This document shows positions 12,301-23,499 of a DNA stretch of 64,000 bases, piece by piece. Within the stretch, counting starts at the first letter, position 1; each line of letters opens with the position of its first letter. Below the pieces are notes generated by a model. That model saw only the letters and a program-made list of their open reading frames with translations, did not search any database and had not been told where the DNA came from. The position numbers and the translations under genes are program-made. Where the stretch lies: assembly GCA_025618425.1 (NCBI GenBank), contig CM046832.1, positions 52,560,447 through 52,624,446 of the forward strand, given 5' to 3'. The DNA comes from Heliocidaris tuberculata. Its lineage: Eukaryota > Echinodermata > Echinoidea > Camarodonta > Echinometridae.

Positions 12301-15300
12301 TTTTGTACATGAAATTAAACACCGGCTGCCGAGCTCGGTTCAGCAGACAACATCTGACAAAAATTAAACACCGGCAACCGGAACTACGTCAGAAAATCGG
12401 AGGTCAACACCTAACACCGACTGATTTTTTTCTCGTTTCATAGTCGGTGTTAGATCATGATTTCGCAGCAAAATAAACACTAACCACAAACACCAACACC
12501 GAGCGTGAAATCACCCAATGTAGATTTCACTTTTGACCCCATATTATAGTATTGCAACTACTCTGTAGCACCGCCAAGGCGTGGGTCTGCCGCCTTTGAC
12601 GGCCCCTCTAGTTCTCCTTTAAAAAGAGAAACATCAGGAGGAAGGATTATAAAAAAATTCTAACAATTTGTAATAGCTGAAAATAAAACAAGACAAAACA
12701 ATACTGTAAAACCAGAAACTTTCACGCGCATGTACATGTAATGTTCACGAATTTCGCGAGTGGTTCAGACCCGGGTTCAGATTCGCGAAAGTTTCATGCC
12801 GCGAAATCAATGAATCATGATTGAATTGAATTGAACACTAAATTTTTGCATAATTGAATTGAATTGAACACAAAATTTTTGCAAATCGCGAAAGTTTCTT
12901 GCTGTGAAGATGGCTGTCGTTTACAATTTGCGAAAGTTTCATGTCACGAACGTTTCTGGTTTTACAGTTCAGTGTCACATTTGAACAAAATCGGACAAAT
13001 ATAAGAAAGTTACGAATGTGGAAAAGATGAGATCACTTAATGAAAGTGAATCTCAAATTGATGAATTGGTCATTTGACTGCGATGTAAAACGTAGTACTC
13101 TAAAATATAAATATCAAGTTCTCTCCAAAGCACAGGGGTAGGGGGGGGGCTGAACTAAAAAAAAAAAAACATTATGGATGGCATGTTGTTACAGGTCTCC
13201 AAAAATAAAAAGATCCTTCTTGATCATTAATTCTGGAATATTACATCTTCGTCATTTCGTGTCATGGAATAAAAATTGGTAGAGCTGTCTGACGCTACAT
13301 CACAGTGATAATACCAATGTGCATTCCATACATATAGTCTTACAACTTATAAATAATCATGACTTTCTTATTCTTTAATTCCCTTTGTTTAATATTTTAC
13401 CAACATGAACCTCTAAATTTTTATCCCTCCTTCATATCATATCGCTATAAAGGTTGGATTGCCTTAAAAAGAAATGTCATTTGCATTACTTAGAAAACAG
13501 ATTCAGCTAGAAATAACGTTGATAACCCTTGCATGGAGAGATAAAACATTCAAAGAACACACTGCAAACTCTCTCCATCCCACAACCTAAAAAGAGGTTT
13601 ACAATGTTTCGGTGTATCTCACAGCTATACTTTCTGCAAGATACCTAAATGACATATTCCCAGAATACACCCCTGCAATAAAGGGCACTTAATCTTGAGA
13701 AGCTCATCACATCTGTCATGGCAAATGTGGCCATAATGTCAATCCCGATAACACAAGAGTAATGAATTGCCAGCACTGCTAATAAAAAGGAAATGTACTG
13801 TCTAACACTTAAAGTGAATAAGGGCTTGAATTGTCCATAAAATCTATCGCAGAATGCTTGAAAAAAAAACTGAACAAATTTAGGCAAAGTGATAAATGTT
13901 GGCGTGTTTGAAGTCGTCTCTTTTTATTCTTCTTTCTATCTTACATTTATTGGTGAATTGAATGCATGTCTGGAATTATGCAAAAATGTTCAGTTTTAAA
14001 GAAAAAAATTTAATACTTTTTTGTTGTTACTAATTTTGTTACTATCTATAACATGTTGAATAAGTTTGGCAACATAGGCCCCAATATGTCAAAACTAAAT
14101 TAGTACCTTTGAAAAAAAAAGTGATTTAAAGTGTTCTTCATCTAAAATGCCTCAGTGACAGAGACAGATAGATTACCAGTTATAAAAACCTAGCCTCTTT
14201 ATTATTGGGCACAAGAGAGTGCTATAATCCTGCCATCAGTATCGAGAGCAGAGCTATTCTACTAATTGAAAGCCTCGGTGGACGGCTCATAATTCAGAAT
14301 ATCTACGCTATTGTGAGATGTTGTCATTAATAAAAGGTGGCTGTGTTCACAAAATTGATGAAGAGAGCTGGGCAACATTGACACAACCTACACTGATAAT
14401 GTAAAGCTGTAACTTTTCAGGATGTAAATTAATTGTTGTTATATTTCTCCTATCCTATGGTACAGGATTGCAATTTTGAGTCTTTGAACGACATTAAAGA
14501 GGAGATTGAGTTCTGGTTATGCTGAAAAATAATGTGAACTTTCTCATTCTTTTAATTAGGTGTGGATGATTATCATTGAAATATGCGTCTGAAAAAGATT
14601 GCTCTTCAAGTGCATGCCCTAATATTTGAAATATGACAGGAAATAGCTGAAAAGTTTGAACCAAACTATCTTTCATATTACATTAGTGTGTAGTCCCATA
14701 CACACATTTCTGTGCACAGTGCATGTGACTTCAGCAAGATTGAGTCAATTTCTTATCATTTTGATGACTTCAAAACCTCACAGTACACACCAATTCCTAT
14801 GTACTTTATGATCAACATTTCCCAATAGCTTCCAGACTGTTTATTTCATAATATAATTGCACAACCAGAACTCAACTTTATCTTTAAATACATTGTATTC
14901 TGTTTCAATTTCAACAAGATATCCATGCTTCCCTTCAGGTACAATCATTTTATCACATCAAATAGACTTTAATAAATAATGAAACACTATGAAAATGAAT
15001 AGTGACTTACCTAATTTGAGACTAAAATTATCAGCATTTACCACTAAATATGGCATTTCCCGACAAAAATTGTTTAAAAAACATTTCTCTATAACCAAGC
15101 ATGAGGTTTTTCTGTTACAGACATTTACTTTAATATTCATTTCATAGTTTTTCTTGAGTTCTTGTTTTTATTTCTCTCTCACAGTAAATAGTAATTGAAG
15201 CTTTACCCTTACATGTAGTTCATGCATGATGTAGTAAAGCCCCTAAAATAATCACAGCTGCAAAATAAAACTATTTCACATCTAGAAATGAATGGCAAGT

Positions 15301-18300
15301 GAAAGTGAAACGAGTAGCTGCGTGCAACAAACGCCCTTAAGCGTACTCACTTATATGTGTTTCAAAAATATAGAAACGTGTAGCACACTACATCCATGCC
15401 ATTTTATTTTGCTGCAGCATTTTTTAACCCTTTCACGACAATTGACCACATTTTGTGGTTTGGCTTATAACTTTTGATTCAGAGCCCTGAAAAATATACC
15501 AGATACATGAGTAGAAAGAGCAAAAATTTCTGCACACACTATGTCAATTTTTGTTACATGACCATATTGCGTTTGATCCAAGGAATTTTAAAAAGGAAAA
15601 TAAGCTTTATATCCTTAAATTGGCAACACATTCAGAGGTCCAAAATCATTGTTTTTTATTGAAATTGGCAACGTTTTCAACTTTTCGACAATTCTTTCAA
15701 CCATGTATATTGTTTTCAAAGACATTCGCCCTTATTACCATCTTGTAGCACTAAAAGAAAAATATTGTTGCCAATTTGAAGAACAAAATGTGATCAATTT
15801 AGCCCTTTAATAATTCCTGTCCTGAAAGGGTTAAAAGAGTTTTACTGTGTCAAGCGTGAACAAGGCTCTAGATGTTCCTTTATAAACTCACTCTTCATCC
15901 CCTGAGTCCGGTGAACTGATCACCACATCTTTCTCAGCTTGAACCGTCTGCCAGTCCTTGCCCGCTTCGAGGTAGTTGATGATGTAGAATCTGTCAAAAG
16001 CCTTGTTGTTAGGGTTGAGACGGCGATGCTGCTTCTTGCGCATGTGATCCTTGAGTGCCGTTTTGTCCCTAAAGATCTTCTCGCAATAAAGGCACTGCAG
16101 GCTGAAGGCAAAAATATGAATGAATAAACTACAATTATGGTTTCTTATTATCATTATTATCTCTAACGAAGATTTTTTTAGATTAAAAATGGAATTCAAC
16201 TCATTGCTAGAATAATTTATGTGCACAGGTTTCCTTTATATGCTGAGATTATGCACGACCTAGTAGTAGTAGTAGTAGTAATACATGTGCACAGACATGT
16301 ATCAGAGAGTCCTTCAAAAGATTAGAATATAATACTTAAAAGTACTCAATCCCTTTTGCAGATTTACACAAAATTCCGCAAAACTTTGCACAGGTTTAGT
16401 AGACATCCTGTAGATACTGACTATCAAATTTCAACATCACAAGTTCTCCTTTGTAAGAAATTAAAATCTTGCTTTTGTCGCAGAGGGAGCTGTTAAAAAA
16501 TCAATGCAAGTACATGCAATTTTTTTCGAGTCGAAGAAAATAAAGTGTTACCAAATTGTTATTACTTACTTAAAAGCAAATTATAATCCTTTTCACATCT
16601 GCACAAGTTTTACAATTATAACCCTTTCGCAAAAGGGATGAAGTACCTTTAAATGTAATGTATAGTATTGGTAAGCCCTCAAAAACTTTTTGTCAGATTT
16701 CTTGGATTTTTGTTGATAAATAGCAATATATTGCGAAGATTTCACAGTGGAATATTAAACAAATGAGAGGCAAAAATCAATTTATATACCGGGCCAGGCA
16801 TACAAACTCCCAACAACGGCAGCGTGCACTATACACTATACCCATTCTAAATCTATGAGCATTGTGTGTATATTTCACACAGTAACACACACGCTATATC
16901 CACGCGAAGCCTCGAGATCGTTGTTGCCATGATCAAGCATTTCTGACAGATACTTCAATGAAAATTCATTGGAATGCATGGATAGAATACCAAATGATCT
17001 TGCACAAACATCTTTTGATATAAGGAGAACAACATGAGACTATATTTTACGTTTTTTTCCAATTTCCTTTATGCTGCCAAATCTGTACATGAGCTTTAAA
17101 TTTCTTTAATACGTTGTCAACTTTAAAAAATATGAATGAAAATAGTGCTCTAGATTTCATTTCCATATTTATTTTCAGTATCTGTATGTAATGAAAATAT
17201 CACATTTAAAAAATTGTCTCCACAATGAATAATTTCTAATACCATCATTTTCAGATGCACTGATAATTATGCTCTTTGAGGAATATTCCTCAGTTTCCCA
17301 CTTTTTGAAAATTTGTTGAATGGCCCACTATGAAAGGGGTGACAGTGTGATGTTTCACAGGGTAATAGACATGGAAAGAGGGTGATGTAAGAATACCAAC
17401 AAATTCTAGAGGCCAGTATTCAAAATTTGAGGGTAGTAGAATATATCATTACCTGTTTAATGTTCTTTCAAGAAGATCAAGGAATTCATTAGCAAACACT
17501 GAAAGAAAGTAAAAATGGAAAGGATTGTAAAAAAAAAATGTTTTCATAACTAATGCATTATTGAAGTTGTAGTACATCCAAGCATAGTATGTACCAGTAT
17601 ACCACAAAGACATTTATTAAGATGCATGGGTGCAAATCCAGGGGGGGGGGGCGGGACAGGGGGACATGACCCCCCCCCCCCCACCTTTTTGAATAACCCT
17701 TTTTTTTTTTTAAACTAGAGCCCCGAAAATGCGATAACCTTTTTTTTTCTTTCTTTCTTTTTTTTTTTGCTTGTCAGAGAATTTTGGAGGAAAACTAGAC
17801 CCCAAAAAATGTGATAACTTTTTTTTTTTCTTTTTTTTGGTGGGTTGTCAGAAAATTTTTCAGACAGGTACAAAAGTTAAATCATGTGGTGACCCCCCCC
17901 CCCCCCAAATTTCAAAATGGATTTGCGCCACTGTTAAGATGTAACCATATACTTTGAAGCGTCACTTATAGGCCTGGAATAATAAATATTCATAATTTCT
18001 CAAAAACATTCAACTACATGCATCAAAGTTTTGAACATCAAAAGTATCTGGCATTTTCAATTCTTGATATAGTGACAGCCTGTGACAATCTGTATTGAGA
18101 TGCTCTAACCAAAGAAAATATGCCTCAAATCAAAGGCTGTGCTAACTCTCAAGGAAGTTTGATAAATATAACTACATGTTATTGTCTTTATAAAGGAAAT
18201 TAAACAGTGTGCTTCACTGTTTATTGCTTGAATTCTTGATACAAGTCAGTTCCTACTAGATATGGTTAGCAGTAGGCAGACTACAAGCAAAAACAAAATA

Positions 18301-19910
18301 AACAGCCAGTACCAAAGTCTACTAAACTAGATGAAATCTAAATAGATTGAAGGGACCAAGATTAAGGAACAGACTTGATCCCAAAATACTCAAGTGAGAA
18401 AATAATTTGTTGAACAGGCTACAAAGTTCTCTTTATTTTTTATTTTTTCAAAGAAACACACACACACACACACGTATTAATATATTATAATAATAATAAA
18501 TCTAATTTATATATTGGCAAATCCACTCTGTCAAGTGCTCAATATGCCAAACACCATTTATTTAATGTATGATAAAAGAGCACTGTACATAAAATGCCTT
18601 GCTCAAGGGCATAAGTACCCTACCGGGGATTGAACCCACGGTCTTCGCATTTCCAGTCAAGTGTTTTTAGCCACTCGACTAAGACACCTCTACTCTACCT
18701 ATTTATTACAAGAGTAAAGGTGACTCAAGTGTGACAGATATAGTCAGTTAGAGGATTATAAAATTTTACAACATGAGGATTAAATTGGACAGATTAGAAC
18801 TGGAGGAAAGATACAAAGGGAGGTTTATGTATTGCTAACTTTAGACAAAAGACCACTCTCCTGTTTGCAGACTCTGCATGTACAATAGGAACAATAAAAA
18901 TGTAACCAACGGCTTCATAGCACATCCTTGCTTTTGTTGACCTCTAGTCAGGGATAGTTACCAACCTTTTCATCTGGTTTTCAGCTTAATAAAAGTCAAC
19001 ACACCTCTCATCCAACCACAACAAAAGACCACAATTTACCAGGGAAATTGTGGCACAATATGTCCCAAATGACCCCAAATATCCAAAGATATTTTAAAGG
19101 GTACCAATCACCAAAAATAATTTTGCTCTGTATGTTGGAGGTTGCATGTCGTTATACTATACTCAAAATATGGGCTTCAAATATTAATTCTATAAAGAGA
19201 TATTGCAATTTTAATTACACTCCCTATAAGCGTAAAAGCGACTCGTGAGTAGACTACTCGACGCACCCGTACGCGCTCGTCAAGGTAAAGGCTCGCACGG
19301 AACCAAACTCTGGGTTCGGATCCGCGCGAGCATTTTCATGTTATCCTTTATTTCCTTCATACTCAATAACTGTTGACCTATATAATACCAGACAAAGTTC
19401 TTTAGGTTGATTTTATACTTTCTAGCTGTACACAAATCATTTTTTCAGGTGATTGGTACACTTTAAACATGGAGGGTGCACTTTTTGTGAACTTTCGAAA
19501 AAGCACACTGGGAGTGATAGACTCATGAATAACTTTTGTTTCCTTCTTTAAAAAGAATACTTCCACCTGCATATCATGGAATGCACCATTGAGGTATAAA
19601 TGAATAATTATTACATGACATTCATGAGCGCAGATCAAGTATTTGTGTCAGTGGGTTTTAGAATTTATCACAGATGAACTTCATCTGCTCATGCTCAGAT
19701 TGTATTTACGAATTGGCTTATTAGTCATCACATACGATAACATGCACTATAGAATTTTATGGAAATTTGCCAGAGGTGCTAATTTGGGGTATGTTTTGCA
19801 CTTAGTACTTAGTTTGTTGTCTCTCCAAAATACTTCAAGAAGAATATTACAGGGATGTGTGGATAAGAGGGAGAGAAAGGGAGAGAGAGAGAGAGAGAAC
19901 AAGAGAGAAC

Positions 19911-19951
<41 letters not shown>

Positions 19952-22900
19952 TAATCTACATTCTAAAATAAGAACTGTCCATAAAGACATGAATTTTGAA
20001 TGTGAAAAATGAAGGCTTGATTACATTATTTTAAAAAGTTATCTTCCATTCAGTGATGGTACAGATGAAAAAGGAGCTGCATGAACTGTTGGAAGTATCC
20101 TCTTTCTAATAAGCACAAACAACATAAAGTTTTATTCTTAACACTACAATATACACTCAAATCTGTCTATAATGGCCATCCACGCCATACACAGTAATAG
20201 GCTCTTTTCATAATGTACATGAAATTCATATTTAATGCCTACCGGTACATCTTTGAAAGTGCCTAGTGATAAATTATTTCATTCTCTTGTTACATATAAT
20301 GAATTTCAATAATCAGAATGCAAATTGCATACATCACATGTTGTTAGGTTGGGCAAGCCATGTTTTCCCGACCTTGAAACAACTACTGTATGCAATTCAC
20401 GGTCCGGCTATTGAAATACAATACTTTGTAACAGGTGAATATAATACTTTGTTACTAAGCAAGCATTTATAAAATCAACAGCATTATGAAAATTGTCTAT
20501 TGAACACTGCAGACATGTGTCCTTTCTTGATGACAGGTTCTCCAACAATGATTTTCTTCTTCGACTTTGAGGAAGACAAAACAGTAACCACTACAGACAG
20601 CTTGGGTTCATACAGAAGTGATCACTATGACTGGTTAGACTGTACATGTATTGCTAATCATATTTTCAAAGAGTGATATCAGTAACCACAAACCTATATT
20701 GTCTGGCTGGCCGACGTTAAAGCTATGACTGAAGGCCATGTGGTTGAATAGGTCTGCTCGGTTGCCAGTGAAGGACTCCCGGCAGAAGAGGCAAGATCTG
20801 GAGAGGGAGAAGTCATCCCGTTCTCTCTGCTGGACAGCCAGGACTGCATCCAGGCGCTTGCGTTGCAGGTATTCACGGATCTGACAATCTTCATCCACTG
20901 ATGAGTCTAGTCTGTATTGCACGTCTGTGTCTGAATGAACAGACAAAATACATTGACCTTTCACAATATCCTCACAGCTTCATACTATTCAATGAAATAA
21001 ATGGTAGTCTGTGTAAGATCAGGTAAATTTGTACTCAAATTTCATATTATTACTTATTCATTTGTTTTAATTACCATTATTTATATTTTTTATAGTTTTT
21101 TTCAAAGTCATTGGTAAAGTATAAAGCAATGGGGAAATAGCATAGGCAGATGATGACATTTCAAATAGCTATTGAATAATATATTTCTATACTGTTCTAC
21201 AAAGTCAGCACATGGGATTATAGATGTATGCAGACAACTCAAAATGAATACACTGATTTATGTTATTTTTAATCCTGTCAGGAAGGAAAATACATGTTGA
21301 CTCATATTATAACAATTCACAAAGGTACATCTTCATAAGATACAAATGTACGAATAACCTAACAGGCTGCAATTTCTTGATCTTCATGAAAACAAAACCA
21401 TGGCTTATGATATTGATGAACAGAGCAATTTATCACACTGTAATGATATTATGTACAACTAATGCTTGGTATCAAAACCTCACTCTACTTTTGTAGTCTG
21501 TTAAGAGAGAGAGAAAAAAGAGAAAACTATAAAAAAAAAAATGTCAAGTATACAATGCTAGACAATTACTTTATAGTTTTAAAAATTACACTTGAAATTA
21601 CTAATTCTTTTCAAAAAGTAACAAGGACTTCTTTTTCTGGAAAATATTAAATTCTTGGTTCTGATAGGATTTTTCCACCATGCTAACAGCAAGTTCCCTG
21701 TTTTCTATTTCAAGATCATGCCTAGACAATTTCAAACTTTTGAAGATTACAGTTGGGATTGCTGTTTTCTTGAGCTAGTGTTGCTTTATACTATTAATAC
21801 ATGGTTGGGAGTGCGTTAGTGCGATCTGGCAACACAAAGGTTTTTATCGTGGTGTACTAACGCACGAGGCGTAGCCGAGTGTGTTAGACACCACGATAAA
21901 AACCTGCGTGTTGCTGGATCGCACTAACGCACGAACTCACAACCATGTATTAAAAGTTTTATAAAACGGGTCTACAATCTTAGTGTTTTCTTACAATCTT
22001 AGTGTTTGATCCGGATTAGCCGTGCGTTAGTCCCCTCGCCGTGCGTTAGTACTTTTTTTTTGCACGGTCACGTGGTGTTATTTGACCAATCAGGATGGCT
22101 ACATTCTTGAACCCGTTTTATAACAACTACTATCAAACCAGAAACTTTCACACGCATTTAATTTTCGCTAATTTCGGGAGTGGTTCAGATTCGCGAAAGT
22201 TTCTTGCCTTGAAATAAATGAATCATAATTGATAGAACACTAAACTTTTGCAAATTGCGAAAGTTTCTTGCTGTGAAGATAGCTGTCATTTACGTTTCCG
22301 GAAAGTTTTCATGTCGCGAACGTTTCTGGTTTTACAGCAGCATCAAGTTTCTTTTTCTGACTTTGCAAGTTGTAAAGCGGGCAGTAGATTATATCCAGTG
22401 TTGACAATTTCTTGAAAAAAATGAAAGCTTTAGTTTTAGTCCCGTACCATTATGCTTATCAATTCATTAATTTCCAAGCTCATATAACTGTAGGTGTTTG
22501 GTATTGTCCATTGATGTTTTGATAAATACCTGACTCTCGGTGGATGGCACAAAGTTGTTTGTAATCTTCTTTTGAAAATCTCTCCCTCCAGTATTCAATG
22601 TACCTGAAAATCAAGAAAGAGATAACAATGTACAAATTAATACTGACTCTAATTAAATTTATAGGCTTAAAGGCAATTGTAAGGAAATAGTAATAATGAG
22701 TTGTAGAAAGCCCATAGATTTCATTGATGCCTATAAAATGCTGGCCGCAAGACTTGAAAATGTAGGGAAAATAGTAAAAATTATTTTGTGTCACAGAAAT
22801 GAAAAATAAGGGCTTGCTCTTCTAGTAGACATGTTTGATCATGTGAAATGCTCTTGACTAATCCACAAACGGGAAATTTACCATGCCAGATATATAGAAA

Positions 22901-23499
22901 CATACAAGTCATATCCAAAGTAATGTCAATTTGTTTTTCCTACTAGTAGCCTCATGAATTTCTTGCATTATGATGAAGAAGATGTATTTGTAATTAAGCT
23001 AATGTAGATATGAGCCAAACACAATCTCCACTCTGAATGAATGGAATTCAAAATCAATGACAAAAACCCTTGAAAGAAGAAATTCTTGCTTACTATATAA
23101 TAATTCTAGGCATATAAGGAGCATTTCTAATCATGTACCATACAACTTTCACTTTTCTTTGAATAAATGGAAATAAAAAATTAATGATAGAACCTTGACC
23201 TTAACTTCTCATTTATATCAACTTTTTAAGAATTACTTTTTGAGATCAGAGATAAGGTGAGGGTCATGGATAGTGAGTTGATGATCTACTAGAAGATGTT
23301 GATGAAATGCATCCAGGCTGGACGACAGTTCAAAGTCCCTTTGACACAAGATGCACGTTGTGGATCCCTCTAAGGAAGCCTCTCTGGGAGAAACCATCCA
23401 GTCTCCAGCATTATAAAAGGGAGGCGTTCTCTTCTCGACATCTGGAAACTGAAGGGTTTCTATCACATTGTCTTTGTACGAATCTGGTGCACACGCCAT
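6121..23499 (-). CDS. ZNF277: Zinc finger protein 277 gene (coding span, 8 exons)
   Basis: Eight exons join in frame (263+74+237+46+210+143+178+205 nt = 1356 nt) to give 451 residues, close to the vertebrate protein (about 450). Five C2H2-type fingers are visible: C49/C52/H68/H73, C159/C162/H176/H181, C210/C213/H226/H232, C292/C295/H308/H313 and C347/C350/H363/H367. The third, with CLYCEKIFRDKTALKDHM, and the downstream WDDWEE and FPTFENDALL blocks are ZNF277 signatures. The C-terminus is acidic (DDEEAEE). Intron phases are 2,1,1,2,2,1,2. Known for the family: a conserved zinc-finger protein reported to bind ribosomal protein uS5/RPS2 and, in mouse, to act with Polycomb at Ink4a/Arf; the role here is inferred by orthology. 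The start is the first ATG (23497-23499) just after an acceptor AG, so a noncoding first exon lies upstream. A possible polyadenylation signal (AATAAA on the minus strand) is at 5811-5816. Confidence 0.95.
6403..6792. mobile_element. TTAA-flanked MITE family B, copy 1
   Basis: Ends TTAAAGAGTAGGTTGAGTTC and GAATTCAACTTTATCTTTAA are inverted repeats. Interior begins GTGAGCTTTCTCATTCC. In ZNF277 intron 7, directly abutting the family-C copy at 6793. Confidence 0.75.
6793..7159. mobile_element. T2-like MITE family C, copy 1
   Basis: TTAA on both sides. Ends AGTGTACCAATCACC and GGTGATTGGTACCCT. Interior has TAAGCGTAAAAGCGACTC-related sequence in inverted form (TCGCTTTTACGCTTA) and a hairpin around AGAACCGAACTCAGAGTTTGG. 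Confidence 0.8.
7796..7973 (-). CDS. ZNF277: ZNF277 coding exon 7 (finger 5)
   Basis: 178 nt, residues 325-383 plus two bases. FYDQIKLVNFIRRSIHQ is highly characteristic of ZNF277. The fifth finger is CVCCNQRF...EHLATHSDH, with an ambiguous last histidine (H367 or H370). Acceptor CTCATTTCAG, donor CA|GTAAGT. Confidence 0.93.
8019..8197. mobile_element. pogo-like MITE, copy 3
   Basis: TA|CCGTGGAAACTCATTATAAC ... TATTGAATTTCCACTG|TA, opposite orientation to 8745-8903. In ZNF277 intron 6. Confidence 0.7.
8745..8903. mobile_element. pogo-like MITE, copy 4
   Basis: TA|CAGTCGAAACTCGGTATAA ... GTTAAAGTGAGTTTCTACTG|TA, 159 bp. The best-preserved ends of the family; TIR and TA duplication are as in pogo/Tigger elements. 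Confidence 0.75.
9293..9686. mobile_element. MITE family B, copy 2
   Basis: Same interior as copy 1 (TTGTGAGCTTTCTCATTC) and right end GAGCTCAACTTTATCTTTAA. Left terminus is mutated (TTCAAAGAGAAGGGTGAATTC). Confidence 0.7.
9873..10015 (-). CDS. ZNF277: ZNF277 coding exon 6 (finger 4)
   Basis: 143 nt, residues 277-324. WDDWEEDFH is followed by finger 4 (CLFC...HMIQMH) and FDLQKFREEK. Donor AAAAG|GTAATG. The acceptor CTGTTTTGCAG is immediately preceded by the TTAA edge of a transposon (10031-10916), so the branch-point region is transposon sequence. Confidence 0.94.
10031..10916. mobile_element. T2-like foldback element in ZNF277 intron 5
   Basis: Left TTAA|AGGGGAATTAACCTCA..ATATAAATGTGCTTA pairs with right TAAGTACATTTATATTCTGG and GGTTAATTACCC. 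Inner arms GGCTGCCATTTTCTTGATG and CATCAAGAAAATGGCAGCC also pair. The left TTAA (10027-10030) is about 11 bases upstream, in gene sense, of the exon 6 acceptor AG. The right end lacks a clean TTAA and runs into the next repeat. Confidence 0.75.
10910..12620. repeat. Composite repeat bounded by CCCACGCCGATGAAATCGGC / GCCAAGGCGTGGGT
   Basis: Begins ACCCACGCCGATGAAATCGG and ends CCGCCAAGGCGTGGGTCTGC, loosely inverted ends. Holds a (TTTG)n microsatellite (10960-10995), a recent 311-bp tandem duplication (11364-11989) and several scattered AACACCGA.CGTGAAAT words (12220-12520). No coding capacity recognised. Confidence 0.55.
11364..11989. repeat. Recent 311-bp tandem duplication
   Basis: Units 11364-11674 and 11675-11989 both start AGAGACCGGTAAGAAAC and differ at only a handful of positions (for example GGCTAACGG/GGCAAACGG). 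Confidence 0.9.
12704..12967. mobile_element. MITE with ends CTGTAAAACCAGAAAC, copy 1
   Basis: Ends CTGTAAAACCAGAAACTTTC and GAACGTTTCTGGTTTTACAG are inverted repeats. Interior has repeated TTCGCGAAAGTTTC words and an AATTGAATTGAA insert. Confidence 0.75.
12968..14493. other. ZNF277 intron 5, no gene seen
   Basis: Ordinary AT-rich intron with a G run near 13140 and poly(A) runs. The frame at 13645-13887 has no recognisable features. Confidence 0.5.
14494..14887. mobile_element. MITE family B, copy 3
   Basis: TTAAAGAGGAGATTGAGTTC ... GAACTCAACTTTATCTTTAA, about 394 bp, same interior as 6403-6792. Confidence 0.75.
15428..15830 (+). mobile_element. piggyBac-like MITE family A, copy 1
   Basis: TTAA|CCCTTTCACGACAATTGACC ... 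CTGTCCTGAAAGGG|TTAA. Interior palindrome GACCACATTTTGTGGTT. TTAA duplication and CCC-starting ends are the piggyBac pattern. About 60 bp below the ZNF277 exon 5 donor. Confidence 0.8.
15892..16101 (-). CDS. ZNF277: ZNF277 coding exon 5 (finger 3)
   Basis: 210 nt, residues 207-276 plus two bases. Carries finger 3 (CLYC...DHMRKKQH) and the RLNPNNKAFDRFYIINYLE block. A consensus donor GA|GTGAGT lies inside what would otherwise read to a stop (DEE then TGA), so the open frame must be spliced, not terminated, here. Confidence 0.94.
16259..16280 (+). repeat. (TAG)n microsatellite
   Basis: Short TAGTAGTAG run in ZNF277 intron 4. Confidence 0.8.
16650..17350 (+). repeat. Dispersed repeat, also at 42690-43390
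   Basis: Shares in order CTCAAAAACTTTTYGT.AGATTTC, AATAAATAGCA-like, AATGAGAGG.AAAA, AAACAACGGC and a shared later part with the copy in MGLL intron 2, same strand, diverged. Terminal repeats not recognised. Occupies most of ZNF277 intron 4. Confidence 0.6.
17453..17498 (-). CDS. ZNF277: ZNF277 coding exon 4 (46-nt microexon)
   Basis: Found by searching for the linker that must lie between PDNI and finger 3. It reads VFANEFLDLLERTLN, matching the family's acidic/hydrophobic linker. Acceptor CTTTCAG and donor ACAG|GTAATG, and both phases fit the neighbouring exons exactly. Confidence 0.9.
17625..17933. mobile_element. hAT-like MITE with 8-bp duplication TTAAGATG
   Basis: Flanked by TTAAGATG on both sides (17617-17624, 17934-17941). 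Ends CATGGGTGCAAATCCAG and ATGGATTTGCGCCACTG are inverted, a CAGTGGCG-type hAT end. Interior is G, C and T runs. Confidence 0.85.
18475..18694 (-). mobile_element. tRNA-Ser-related SINE
   Basis: On the minus strand: GTCGAGTGGCTAAAAACAC (A-box), CTTGACTGGAAATGC in the anticodon-arm position, GGGTTCAATCCCC (B-box), then CCCTTGAGCAAGGCATTTTA, a core shared by several animal SINEs, and an AT-rich tail with a TTATTATTA run. Not a functional tRNA gene: the acceptor stem does not pair. Confidence 0.75.
19098..19462. mobile_element. T2-like MITE family C, copy 2
   Basis: TTAA|AGGGTACCAATCACC ... GGTGATTGGTACACT|TTAA. Inverted relative to 6793-7159 with which it is collinear across the whole length. 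In ZNF277 intron 3. Confidence 0.8.
19865..19951 (+). repeat. (GA)n microsatellite
   Basis: Near-continuous GA run with a few AAC interruptions in ZNF277 intron 3; reading frames across it are artefacts. Confidence 0.9.
20694..20930 (-). CDS. ZNF277: ZNF277 coding exon 3 (finger 2)
   Basis: 237 nt, residues 113-191. A basic, Gln/Arg-rich helix-like stretch (LQRKRLDAVLAVQQRERDD) precedes finger 2 (CLFC...HMAFSH) and the conserved FNVGQPDNI motif. Acceptor TTCATTCAG, donor TATAG|GTTTGT. Confidence 0.94.
21797..21955. repeat. Foldback with 70-bp arms
   Basis: TAATACATGGTTG.GAGTGCG, then TTAGTGCGATC and AGGTTTTTATCGTGGTGT pair with ACACCACGATAAAAACCT, GATCGCACTAACGCACG and CAACCATGTATTA across a short CGAGGCGTAGCCGAG loop. 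Followed by GCGTTAGT words and by GTTTTATAAAACGGGT / AACCCGTTTTATAAC (21955 and 22110). Confidence 0.85.
22129..22337. mobile_element. MITE with ends (CTGTA)AAACCAGAAAC, copy 2
   Basis: Same family as 12704-12967: ATCAAACCAGAAACTTTCAC ... CGAACGTTTCTGGTTTTACAG, with inner GCGAAAGTTTCTTGC words. Left terminus worn. Confidence 0.7.
22530..22603 (-). CDS. ZNF277: ZNF277 coding exon 2
   Basis: 74 nt, entering in phase 2 and leaving with one base. It encodes KYIEYWRERFSKEDYKQLC and the following residues, the conserved YI.YWR.RF block after finger 1. Acceptor TGATTTTCAG, donor CAG|GTATTT. Confidence 0.93.
22604..23236 (-). other. ZNF277 first coding intron
   Basis: Plain AT-rich intron; no repeat boundary or gene recognised. 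Confidence 0.5.
23237..23499 (-). CDS. ZNF277: ZNF277 coding exon 1 (start codon, finger 1)
   Basis: Encodes residues 1-87 plus two bases. The acceptor TTTTGTTGCAG ends at 23507, seven bases before the ATG, so the exon also holds the end of the 5' UTR. The donor is AAAA|GTAATT. Finger 1 has CILC then a wide loop to H68 and H73 in HQHLLVDH. The first 45 residues are not recognisably conserved. Confidence 0.92.

Noticed and set aside
15888..15890. Stop codon after PDSGDEE as the end of ZNF277
   Set aside because: A consensus GTGAGT donor overlaps it and the next three exons continue the family alignment in phase.
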